From: AV69 sp036498205
Lineage (GTDB): Bacteria > Verrucomicrobiota > Verrucomicrobiia > Chthoniobacterales > UBA10450
NCBI GenBank assembly: GCA_036498205.1
Contig: DASXIC010000107.1
Location: forward strand, 1 to 30,228
DNA: 30,228 bases
Reading direction: 5' to 3'
Made by a program: the position numbers and the translations under genes. Below the pieces are notes generated by a model that was not told the DNA's origin, ran no database searches, and saw only the letters and a program-made list of their open reading frames with translations. Numbering within the stretch: the stretch's first letter is position 1; every line of letters begins with the position of its first letter. Positions 22,716-30,228 of this stretch are shown here, piece after piece.

Positions 22716-24190
22716 TTCTCCGCGGCGAAGTAATTGCGGAAGGCGGGCGAGATCGTCTGGACAAGTGTTTGCGGAAAGAATCCAAAGAAAATCGACACTG
22801 CGACGAGCATGGCGGCGGGAAGCCGGACGTTAGAATTCAAATCTGTCGCAACCAGTTCTCCCTCGTTTGCACTGCCAAAAAACACGCGGCGATACGCTCG
22901 CAGCATGTAGACCGCCGAGATCACGACGCCCCAAAGGGCGAGGACCGTCGCCCATTGGAAAGCGTGAAAATGCGCGTAGTCGAATCCATTTCGGAATGCG
23001 CCGAAAAGAACCATGATTTCGGCCGCGAAATTTGCGAATCCCGGCAAACCGATGGCAGCGAAGGCTCCGAGGCCAAAAAGGAACGCGCATATGGGCATGT
23101 ATTTTGCCAGCCCGCCCAGCGCATCAAAGTCGAGCGAACGGACACGTTTTCGCACTTCCCCGGTGATGCCGAAGAGCAGAGCGATAGAAAGACCATGCGC
23201 GAACATCAGGATCGCTGCGCCAGTTGCGCCCAGCAGATTAGCGCTGGCGATGCCCAGAAATATATATCCCATGTGCATCACGCTGGAGTAGCCAAGCATC
23301 CAGTCCAGTCGTCTCTGCGCGATTGTGACCAGCCCGATGTAGATGATGTTTGCTAGAAGAAGCACGAGCAACAGATTGGACCATTGACGAGCCGCATCAG
23401 GTAACATTGGCAGCGCGATTCGGAGCAAACCGTAAAGACCAAATTTCTTAAGGACGCCGGCATGAAGCATCGCTGCTGGTGCGGGAGCACTGGCGTAGGC
23501 TTCCGGGGCCCAGGTGTGAAACGGTACCAATGATATTAAGGTACCAAATCCCGCCAGGAGCAGCAGATAAATGGGAGATTGCGCAGCCGGTGCAATTTGC
23601 CCGGCAGAAGCCGCTGCTTGCAATGCCCTAAGATCCAGAGTGCGCGCGGGCGCGGGAACGGCGCGGTACAGCATGATCAGGCCGATTAGAAGAATGAAAC
23701 TTCCAAGGGCAAGATAGATCGTCACTTTCCAGGCCGCCGCACGTCGATTGCCGCTGCCCCAAATTCCAATGAGCAAAAATGTCGGGATGAGGGCGAGCTC
23801 GTGAAAGGCGTAGAAAAAAAATAAGTCCAGCGACGCGAAAGCGCCGATGGCGCCCCCGGCAATGAAAAGGAGGCAGGCATAAAATTCATTTTCGTGGTGC
23901 TTGACTTCGCCGGTGAACCACACCGCCGCCAACAGGATAATTGCGGCAAGCAGCAGCATAACGATGCTGAGTCCGTCGATGCCGAGGCTGAAATTCAGCC
24001 CCAGATCGCCGGAAATCGGAAAGGTATGGATATCTTGAAATCCGTGCGCATTCGAATTGAAGCGAAAATACTCCAGCATAGTGAGCAAGAGCGTCAAAAC
24101 AGAACCCACAAACGCCGTGATTCGCGCCGGCAATCCCAGCATGATCATCACCGCGGCAATAATCGGGGCAAATGTGATCAGCAGAATCAT
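22712..24190 (-). CDS. nuoM: NADH-quinone oxidoreductase subunit M
   Basis: 492 residues from the ATG at 24190 (MILLITFAPIIAAV). The frame is open further upstream, but those codons are antisense-frame of nuoL. The TM5 proton-pathway Glu is E131 in AFHELALIPTFLLIG, with the TM7 Lys near 155 (AAAWKVTIYLALGS). Also present are SLVPFHTWAPEAYASAPAPAAMLHAGVLKKFGLYGLLRI in parts, and RLDWMLGYSSVMHMGYIFLG. One of three antiporter-like subunits. Start and the nuoL TGA share a base (TGATG); stop overlaps the nuoN start. Confidence 0.96.
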   Translation of the reverse strand: MILLITFAPIIAAVMIMLGLPARITAFVGSVLTLLLTMLEYFRFNSNAHGFQDIHTFPISGDLGLNFSLGIDGLSIVMLLLAAIILLAAVWFTGEVKHHENEFYACLLFIAGGAIGAFASLDLFFFYAFHELALIPTFLLIGIWGSGNRRAAAWKVTIYLALGSFILLIGLIMLYRAVPAPARTLDLRALQAAASAGQIAPAAQSPIYLLLLAGFGTLISLVPFHTWAPEAYASAPAPAAMLHAGVLKKFGLYGLLRIALPMLPDAARQWSNLLLVLLLANIIYIGLVTIAQRRLDWMLGYSSVMHMGYIFLGIASANLLGATGAAILMFAHGLSIALLFGITGEVRKRVRSLDFDALGGLAKYMPICAFLFGLGAFAAIGLPGFANFAAEIMVLFGAFRNGFDYAHFHAFQWATVLALWGVVISAVYMLRAYRRVFFGSANEGELVATDLNSNVRLPAAMLVAVSIFFGFFPQTLVQTISPAFRNYFAAEK

Positions 24191-25983
24191 CAGCGGAAAA
24201 CTGCGAAGTATATGGCCCAAATGATGCCGAGCCCGAAGATGAACGCGTAAGCCTGCAAATTCCCCACTTGCATTAAGCGAAGAAGTGCGCCGAATCCCCA
24301 TGTTCCGCCGCTGGCGCCGCGGATAATGCCGACATCGATGAGCCATCGGTCAATGAAGGCCGAGATGCGGGCGAGCAATTCCTGGGTGTTGTCAATCAGC
24401 CAGGCATAAAATTCGTCGACGTAGAGTTTTTTCCGAAGCGCTCGAACCGAAATGGGATCGGTTGTGCAACCGCGATAAACGAATATCGCGATGCCAGCGC
24501 CAGCGAGCATGGCGAGCAGAGCAAGAGCGGGCACGAGTACCGCCATCTCGCGTTCCCGCGGGATCACTAAAAAGCGGCCGGCAAAAAAATTAAACCCGCC
24601 AAGGAGTGTGAGTAATGCCAGGACAAACAACGGGGCAAGCATGCTGGTAGGGGCTTCGCTGCTACTCTGCGCAATTGGCGACCGTGGCCTGCCGAAGAAA
24701 ACGACCACCAGCAATCGCAACATGTAAAAGGCGGTCAGGAAAGCGGTGAAAAGGGCGAAGGCGAAAATCGCTCCGTTGCGGTTGTAAGCGAGCGCCAGGA
24801 TTGCATCCTTGCTGAAAAACCCGGAAAAAGGCGGGCAACCAATCAGGGCGAGGGCGCCAGTACCGAAAGTTACAAACGTCAGGAAAAGATTCCGCCCTTG
24901 GCCACCCATCTTCCAAATATTTTGTTCGTGATGAAGCGCAATGATCACTGCTCCTGCGCCAAGAAAAAGGAGCGCCTTAAAAAAGGCGTGTGTGAAAAGG
25001 TGAAACATGGCTGCTTCGCTCGAGGCCAATCCCACGGCCATGATCATGTAACCGAGTTGCGACAGTGTTGAGTAAGCAAGAATGCGTTTAATATCGTCCT
25101 GTTGTGTCGCAATTAACGCCGCCATCACGGCAGTGATCGTTCCAATCCAGGCGATGACGCGGAGCGCGTCGGGCGAGGCCTGAACGAGAAAACCGACGCG
25201 AACCAGCATATAAACACCAGCCGCAACCATGGTCGCGGCATGGATCAGGGCGGAGATCGGGGTTGGCCCTTCCATCGCGTCTGGTAACCACACATGCAGT
25301 GGGAATTGGGCGGATTTGCCAACGGCGCCGCAGAAAATCAGAAGCACGGAAATTGTCAGAAAAGCCGGGTTACTAGTGAAGCGCCAGAGCTGTGGAATGA
25401 TGTCTTCGAAGATGACGCTGCCGGTTGCAGCCCAGACCATAAGAATTCCGAGCATAAAACCGAAGTCGCCAATCCGATTGGTAATAAATGCCTTGTTGGC
25501 GGCATCGGCCGCCGCGTCGCGCTCAAACCAATGGCCGATTAGCAGGTAGGAACTCACGCCGACGAGTTCCCAGAAGATGAACATCATCACGAAATTGTTC
25601 GCGAGAACGATCCCGAGCATGGCGAACATGAAAAATGAGAGCCCGGCGAAGTAGCGCGATTTACCAGCGTCATCACGCATGTAGCCGAGGGAATAAATAT
25701 GAATAAGGGCGCCCACGCCGCTGACGACGACGAGCATCGTCCTGCTCAATTGATCCAACGTAAAAGCGATAGGCGCCCGAAGGATGCCGGGGAACTCAAT
25801 CCACGGGATTTCGGGCGCCGCGATGCGACGGTTAACGAAAATGAGACAGCTGCAGACAAAGCTGACGAGGACTGCGGTAACTGAGATGAAGGCGCTAAGC
25901 CCACGGGCACGCTGGGCGAAAAGTACGATCACAGCACTGGCTGCGAGCGGTGCCAGTAGAGCGATCCAGGGGAGAAAGCTCAT
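24190..25983 (-). CDS. nuoL: NADH-quinone oxidoreductase subunit L
   Basis: 597 residues from the ATG at 25983 (MSFLPWIALLAPL); a GTG two codons upstream is a possible alternative. Distal antiporter-like subunit with the long C-terminal amphipathic helix (about 500-560) that ends in the last membrane helix IFGLGIIWAIYFAVFR. Key residues are E139 in IFWELVGVSSYLLIG, K164 in ANKAFITNRIGDFG, the HVWLPDAMEGPTPISALIHAATMV block and the KRILAYSTLSQLGYM motif. Length is normal for the family (about 600-615). It begins 9 bases after the nuoK stop. Confidence 0.96.
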   Translation of the reverse strand: MSFLPWIALLAPLAASAVIVLFAQRARGLSAFISVTAVLVSFVCSCLIFVNRRIAAPEIPWIEFPGILRAPIAFTLDQLSRTMLVVVSGVGALIHIYSLGYMRDDAGKSRYFAGLSFFMFAMLGIVLANNFVMMFIFWELVGVSSYLLIGHWFERDAAADAANKAFITNRIGDFGFMLGILMVWAATGSVIFEDIIPQLWRFTSNPAFLTISVLLIFCGAVGKSAQFPLHVWLPDAMEGPTPISALIHAATMVAAGVYMLVRVGFLVQASPDALRVIAWIGTITAVMAALIATQQDDIKRILAYSTLSQLGYMIMAVGLASSEAAMFHLFTHAFFKALLFLGAGAVIIALHHEQNIWKMGGQGRNLFLTFVTFGTGALALIGCPPFSGFFSKDAILALAYNRNGAIFAFALFTAFLTAFYMLRLLVVVFFGRPRSPIAQSSSEAPTSMLAPLFVLALLTLLGGFNFFAGRFLVIPREREMAVLVPALALLAMLAGAGIAIFVYRGCTTDPISVRALRKKLYVDEFYAWLIDNTQELLARISAFIDRWLIDVGIIRGASGGTWGFGALLRLMQVGNLQAYAFIFGLGIIWAIYFAVFR

Positions 25984-25992
25984 CCTCACAAG

Positions 25993-26313
25993 CTAAAACT
26001 TCAGCGCGCTGATGTCTTCCACATGCGTAGTGTGGCGCGTTCGGAAAAGGGCGACGATAATGGCGAGGCCAACCGCTACTTCGGCCGCGGCAACCGTGAT
26101 GATGAAAAAGACGAGGACCTGCGCGTTATAATCAGGCATGCCGTTCGTGCCGAGACGAAAACGTGAAAAGGCGACAAGCGACAGATTGGCAGCATTTAAC
26201 ATTAGCTCCAGAGCCATGAAAATGATGAGAATATTGCGGCGGAGCAATACACCCGCGAAGCCAATGACGAAGAGGATCCCGCTGACGGTGAGATAATCGC
26301 CCAGCGTTATCAT
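25993..26313 (-). CDS. nuoK: NADH-quinone oxidoreductase subunit K
   Basis: 106 residues, three membrane helices. From the ATG at 26313: MITLGDYLTVSGILFVIG. Conserved carboxylates are E36 (ALELMLNAANL, matching E. coli NuoK E36) and E78 (VAAAEVAVGLA, matching E72), both on the proton path. It starts overlapping the nuoJ TGA (ATGA). The C-terminal RTRHTTHVEDISALKF is a slightly extended form of the usual VEDLxxLK end. Confidence 0.95.
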   Translation of the reverse strand: MITLGDYLTVSGILFVIGFAGVLLRRNILIIFMALELMLNAANLSLVAFSRFRLGTNGMPDYNAQVLVFFIITVAAAEVAVGLAIIVALFRTRHTTHVEDISALKF

Positions 26314-26813
26314 CGTAGTTCGCGCTTGCTCAGAACGATGACACCAACCGTGGCGACGAGAATGAGAACACCGATAACTTGAAAGGGAAGATTGTAGTTT
26401 TGAAACAGGGCCAGTCCCACGCCACGGACGTCGTCCACGCCGGTGGAAGCGAGCGCCGGAAATGATTGCCTTGCCATTTTGGTAGTGCCAATCACTGCCA
26501 GGATTTGCACAAGCAATGAGATGGAAACGACCACTCCCCCTGCAAAGGCGAGCCAATTAATTCGGCGCAATTCTTCCGTGCGCAAGTCAAGCAGCATGAT
26601 GATGAACAAAAACAGCACCATGACTGCACCGGCATAAACGAGCACCTGAATGACCCCGATAAAGAAAGCGTTGAGCAACATGAACAGCGCGGACAATCCG
26701 AGAAAGCAAACAACCAGACTGAGCGCGCTCGCGACCGGGTTTCGATTGATAACAACGGCCGCTCCAAAACCGAGCATTAGCAGCGCGAAACTCCAGAAGA
26801 GAACGAGAGGCAT
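26310..26813 (-). CDS. nuoJ: NADH-quinone oxidoreductase subunit J
   Basis: 167 residues, five membrane helices, from the ATG at 26813 (MPLVLFWSFALLMLGF). The conserved TM3 motif VYAGAVMVLFLFIIMLLDL is intact. An upstream in-frame TTG at 26885 would add 24 unlike residues and is rejected. It is separated from nuoI by 100 bases, the only sizeable gap in the operon, in which I see no gene; an internal promoter or processing site there is possible. Confidence 0.94.
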   Translation of the reverse strand: MPLVLFWSFALLMLGFGAAVVINRNPVASALSLVVCFLGLSALFMLLNAFFIGVIQVLVYAGAVMVLFLFIIMLLDLRTEELRRINWLAFAGGVVVSISLLVQILAVIGTTKMARQSFPALASTGVDDVRGVGLALFQNYNLPFQVIGVLILVATVGVIVLSKRELR

Positions 26814-26913
26814 GACAAGTTTTTGATTGGGATTTCGGATTATCGGTGGAAACGAAATTGCGTCGACAGACAGGTCGATCCCCAATTCGTCAGGGATGGG
26901 CCCCCATTGTCCA

Positions 26914-27444
26914 TCATTTCTTTTTGTTCCACTTCAGGACAACCCCATGCATGACGCCGCCGATCTCGAGCAGTTTTTCCTTATCGTGCACCATTTCAGC
27001 GCGAGTCAGACCGGTGATCGCGTAATCCTTTCGGAGAAAAATCGCCTGTTCGGGACAGACTTCCTCGCACATCCCGCAGTAAATGCAGCGGATCATGTCG
27101 ATGTCGAATTCCAGCGGAAATTTTTCAACCTTGGCGAAACGATCGTGCGTGGGAATTTCACCCGCCTCGATCTTGATCGCGCGCGGGGGACAGATGAACT
27201 CGCACAATTGGCAGGCAACGCAGCGCACTCTTCCATCTTCATCCCGAACCAGGGCGGGGGTGCCACGGTAGTAATCCGGCATTTGCGAATCGAGTTTCTG
27301 TTCCGGGTATTGAATTGTCACCTTTGTCCGACCGAGCAGCATGTTCTTGAAATGCTTGAGCGTGATTGCCATCCCGCTGACGATCGCCGGCAGGTAAAAG
27401 CGTTCGGGCCAGCTCAGTTTTGGACGTGGGACTGCGAGGGCCAT
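26914..27444 (-). CDS. nuoI: NADH-quinone oxidoreductase subunit I
   Basis: 176 residues, peripheral subunit with the two 4Fe-4S clusters N6a/N6b. Ligand sets are C75-C78-C81 with C130, and C120-C123-C126 with C85, in CVACQLCEFICP and CIYCGMCEEVCP; this cross-pairing is the usual ferredoxin pattern. The N-terminal segment FYLPAIVSGMAITLKHFKNM (17-36) is the membrane-surface anchor. The ATG at 27444 shares a base with the nuoH TAA (TAATG). Confidence 0.96.
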   Translation of the reverse strand: MALAVPRPKLSWPERFYLPAIVSGMAITLKHFKNMLLGRTKVTIQYPEQKLDSQMPDYYRGTPALVRDEDGRVRCVACQLCEFICPPRAIKIEAGEIPTHDRFAKVEKFPLEFDIDMIRCIYCGMCEEVCPEQAIFLRKDYAITGLTRAEMVHDKEKLLEIGGVMHGVVLKWNKKK

Positions 27445-28514
27445 TACGTCCGGAAAAAGGTAATGATGCCGGCGGCGACAAAGATGTTGAGGAGCGCAAT
27501 CTCAAAGAAAAAAACCCAGCCCAGTCGCATCAGTTGATCGTAGCGAAAGCGGGGCAGAGTAAAGCGGACCCAGATGAAAACGAAAAGCAGGAGTGCGACC
27601 TTGGCGAAGAAAACGCCAATGTTGAGCAATCCAAAAAACCAACCGTGCGATCCGTCCGGAATTCCAGGGAAATGCCAGCCACCGAGAAAAAGTGTTACGA
27701 TCACGGCGGAGCCGGTAATCATGGCTGCATATTCTCCGAGGAAGAAAAGAGCGAATTTCATCGAGCTATATTCGGTGTGGTAACCTCCGACCAGCTCGGT
27801 TTCTGCTTCCGGCAAATCAAACGGCAGGCGGTTGGTTTCGGCGAAAATCGCAATCGCGAAGACCACGAAGGAGATCCAAAGCGGAATGGCCAGCAGCCAT
27901 TTCACCGGGTTCAGCCAGTCCCCAGCAAACGGCAGGATCATCCACCCGTGATCAATTTGGTACTGCACCAGATCGGTCAGACGCAGTTTGCCCACGAGCA
28001 GGAAAATCGGGACGACGGCCAGACCGAGCGATAGCTCGTACGAAATCATCTGCGACGTCGAACGGACTCCTCCAAGAAAAGGATATTTCGAATTTGAGGC
28101 CCAGCCAGCGATCACGATTCCGTAAACACCGAGCGACGCGATAGCAAAGACGAACAGGACGCCGACGTTGATATTTGCGATCACCATCGGCACGCCAAAA
28201 AGTGTGCTGCCAAAGGGAACCACTGCCATGGTGGTGATGGCGGGAACCATGGCCAGACACGGCGCAAGCCAGTAATAAAATTTGTTTACATGCGCTGGCG
28301 TAAACTGCTCCTTCAAGAGAAACTTGGCGGCGTCGGCAATTGGCTGAAAAAGCCCGGACGGCCCGACACGGTTTGGACCGGGCCGGTCCTGAATCAACGC
28401 GCTTACCCGACGCTCTGCGTAAACCGCGTATGAGACCATTGGCAAGATGACGAGAAAAATGATGCCGACAATTTTCAGCAGCGAAGTGAAAACAAAAAAC
28501 GTCGTCGGACTCAT
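27444..28514 (-). CDS. nuoH: NADH-quinone oxidoreductase subunit H
   Basis: 356 residues, eight membrane helices; forms the quinone chamber with NuoB/D. Motifs are AERRVSALIQDRPGPNRVGP (33-52), followed by GLFQPIADAAKFLLKEQ, GWASNSKYPFLGGVRS (137-152), and the quinone-loop AETNRLPFDLPEAETELVGG (225-244). All expected acidic residues of the E-channel loop are present. ATG at 28514 lies 10 bases after the nuoG stop. Confidence 0.97.
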   Translation of the reverse strand: MSPTTFFVFTSLLKIVGIIFLVILPMVSYAVYAERRVSALIQDRPGPNRVGPSGLFQPIADAAKFLLKEQFTPAHVNKFYYWLAPCLAMVPAITTMAVVPFGSTLFGVPMVIANINVGVLFVFAIASLGVYGIVIAGWASNSKYPFLGGVRSTSQMISYELSLGLAVVPIFLLVGKLRLTDLVQYQIDHGWMILPFAGDWLNPVKWLLAIPLWISFVVFAIAIFAETNRLPFDLPEAETELVGGYHTEYSSMKFALFFLGEYAAMITGSAVIVTLFLGGWHFPGIPDGSHGWFFGLLNIGVFFAKVALLLFVFIWVRFTLPRFRYDQLMRLGWVFFFEIALLNIFVAAGIITFFRT

Positions 28515-28524
28515 TTCCGCGTTC

Positions 28525-30228
28525 CTATTTCGGGGCTTGCGCTAATTCTCTCGCTTCTACTTTCTCCTCGGCTGGTTCTCCGGGAGCTGCCGGCGTCGTC
28601 GTGCCGGCTGGAGTGTCCAGAACTCTCAGACCGAGATCGCCGATTTTACTTAAAGTCAACCCGGCGAACTGGGGGACGGAATTAGCGAGCTGTCGAAAGA
28701 CATCTTCGATCGAATAAATGCCATTATTGCCAGTCACCGCCTGGATAAGGTCGCGCAATATTTCCCAATCGTCCCGTGCTTCGCCCGGCGAGCGAACGGC
28801 ACGATTTAATCGCTGCAGTCGACCACGACCATTGATCATGGAGCCGCGTTTCTCCGCGTAAGTGGCCGAAGGAAGCAAGGCGGTGGTGCAGGGTGCCGCT
28901 GGATTGCGCAAGATGTTCATCATAATGAAGGATGGCAGGAGCTTTAGCCGGTCGACCGAGATCCCGAACTCAGTGGGATCTTCTCCCAGAACAATGAGCG
29001 CCTTGATTCGCCCGTTACCAACGTCTTCGGCAATGGCTGGTAAATGCGCTCCAGGCGCGTCCTTCAATCCCAGAATGAGCTTTGCGCCGTTACTGTTTGG
29101 ATTTCGGTCGGCGCTAAGCAGGATTTTGTCGCCCTGGCCGCTTCTCGGCACGATATCGATCAGCGAGATATTCAACTGTCTGGCCAGCTCCGAGGTGAGC
29201 CACAGTTCTTCGTTCGTCATACGGCCTGAGGCGACGATTGCCATCTCCCAGCCACCAAAGTGTTTTAGCTGCAACGCCGCATTTGCAATCGTCGTTTTCC
29301 AATCGGCCGGTCGCAATTTATTGTCCGCAAAGATTTCCGGCTCGAGCAGACGATCGGCCGAATCAACGTATTCAAAATTCAGTCGTCCGTAATCGCACAT
29401 CCAGACTGAATTGACTGCCGTGTTCTCGCGAGGTGTCTGGCGATAGATCACGTCCTCGCGCGAGCCGATAATCGTGTTGCAGCCGGTGGCGCAGCTTGTA
29501 CAAATGCTTTTCGTCTCTTTCAAGAACCAGACCCGCATTTCGAAGCGAAAATCGGATGAGGTGAGCGCGCCGACTGGACAAATATCGACAGTATTGAGCG
29601 AATAGTTGTTTTCCAACCGCTTGCCCGGATGCGCGGTGAGGACGGTGTGACTTCCGCGATCGACGAAACCGAGCACGTCGTCATTGGCAATTTCCTGACA
29701 AAAACGAATGCAGCGCGAGCAGAGAATGCAACGTTCGTCATCGAGCGTCACTCGTGGCCCAATTTGAATTCGTTTCGGTTTTTTGACTTTGTTTTCCAGG
29801 AAACGCGAGTCGGCGCGGCCGTACTCAACGCTAAATTCCTGCAGGCGACATTCACCGGCCTGATCACAGATCGGGCAATCCAAGGGATGGTTGATGAGCA
29901 AAAACTCCATCACGCCGCGACGGCATTCCTCCGCCAGCGGCGAGTTGGTTCGAATACCCATTCCTTCGGCTACATCCTGAGCGCAGGAAATTTGCGGCCG
30001 TGGCATCCAATTAATAACCGGTTTGCCCTCGGGACCTAACTCCAGTTTCCGATCCGGTCCCATCCGCGGCATACCCATTTCGATCAGGCACATTCGGCAG
30101 TTGCCCGGTGAAGTCAGTTTTGGATGATAACAGTAGCGCGGAATGTAGGCCCCGGCCTGGGCGCACGCTTCGATCACGCGGGTCCCCTTCGGGAACTGAT
30201 GCCATCTGCCATCAATCTGGACGTTCAC
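28525..30228 (-). CDS. nuoG: NADH-quinone oxidoreductase subunit G (edge of window)
   Basis: 567 codons from the GTG at the very edge (30228); the true start may lie just outside, since family members often have a few residues before VNVQIDG. N-terminal [2Fe-2S] cluster N1b: C33, C44, C47, C82. N5 cluster: H114, C118, C121, C127. N4: C167, C170, C173, C217. N7: C243, C246, C250 and C278, spaced CxxCxxxC-27-C as in E. coli. The rest is a shortened molybdopterin-oxidoreductase-like domain (about 290-540) that has no cofactor in complex I. At about 567 residues it is shorter than E. coli NuoG (over 900) and near the compact end of the family. The tail is Pro/Ala/Glu-rich. It is upstream of nuoH in the operon. 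Confidence 0.95.
   Translation of the reverse strand: MNVQIDGRWHQFPKGTRVIEACAQAGAYIPRYCYHPKLTSPGNCRMCLIEMGMPRMGPDRKLELGPEGKPVINWMPRPQISCAQDVAEGMGIRTNSPLAEECRRGVMEFLLINHPLDCPICDQAGECRLQEFSVEYGRADSRFLENKVKKPKRIQIGPRVTLDDERCILCSRCIRFCQEIANDDVLGFVDRGSHTVLTAHPGKRLENNYSLNTVDICPVGALTSSDFRFEMRVWFLKETKSICTSCATGCNTIIGSREDVIYRQTPRENTAVNSVWMCDYGRLNFEYVDSADRLLEPEIFADNKLRPADWKTTIANAALQLKHFGGWEMAIVASGRMTNEELWLTSELARQLNISLIDIVPRSGQGDKILLSADRNPNSNGAKLILGLKDAPGAHLPAIAEDVGNGRIKALIVLGEDPTEFGISVDRLKLLPSFIMMNILRNPAAPCTTALLPSATYAEKRGSMINGRGRLQRLNRAVRSPGEARDDWEILRDLIQAVTGNNGIYSIEDVFRQLANSVPQFAGLTLSKIGDLGLRVLDTPAGTTTPAAPGEPAEEKVEARELAQAPK

Noticed and set aside
1..30228. CRISPR array, tRNA/rRNA genes, IS element or restriction/defence island
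   Set aside because: Looked for regularly spaced repeats, tRNA-like cloverleaf ends, transposase motifs and defence-type genes; none could be supported by reading.

Overview
The window reads as ordinary chromosome of a soil-type Verrucomicrobiota bacterium, most likely Chthoniobacterales/Spartobacteria (the group of 'Candidatus Udaeobacter'). This is an inference from the DUF1501/DUF1800 pair, the gene content, the moderately high GC, the frequent GTG starts with weak ribosome binding sites, and the intergenic palindromic repeats. No phage, plasmid, CRISPR, IS, rRNA or tRNA gene was recognised.

Left part (1-9704): the 3' end of tilS and gltX read rightward, and glnS reads leftward, converging on gltX. 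aroE then reads rightward; proC (leftward) and nadA (rightward) are divergent with start codons only 12 bases apart. A 482-base intergenic region packed with palindromes follows, then a translationally coupled pair: a CHASE2-type membrane protein without output domain and a family M19 dipeptidase.

Middle part (9760-21202): a leftward DUF1800-DUF1501 pair (coupled by ATGA; DUF1501 carries a Tat signal) is divergent from a beta-CASP metallo-beta-lactamase RNA nuclease. Rightward from there lie xth (exonuclease III), a DCC thioredoxin-like/lipase-maturation-factor fusion, infA, a three-gene ElaB/YqjE/DUF3618-like envelope-stress cluster, two tandem PilT-family ATPases (coupled by GTGA) and an HNH endonuclease.

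Right part (21264-30228): a leftward respiratory complex I operon in the order nuoG-H-I-J-K-L-M-N, with overlapping stop/start codons at most junctions. nuoA-F would lie beyond the right edge. NuoG keeps all cysteines for the 2Fe-2S and three 4Fe-4S clusters, including the bacterial-specific N7 site.

Most genes are housekeeping: translation (tilS, gltX, glnS, infA), amino-acid and NAD synthesis (aroE, proC, nadA), DNA/RNA maintenance (xth, beta-CASP nuclease) and respiration (nuo). I did not find a convincing new multi-gene system. The best leads are the DCC-LMF fusion, the outputless CHASE2 protein coupled to a dipeptidase, the families of intergenic palindromes (two palindrome types recurring together, and an 83-base element with terminal inverted repeats), and a 21-base tandem repeat in the proC/nadA divergent region that may be an operator rather than protein-coding.
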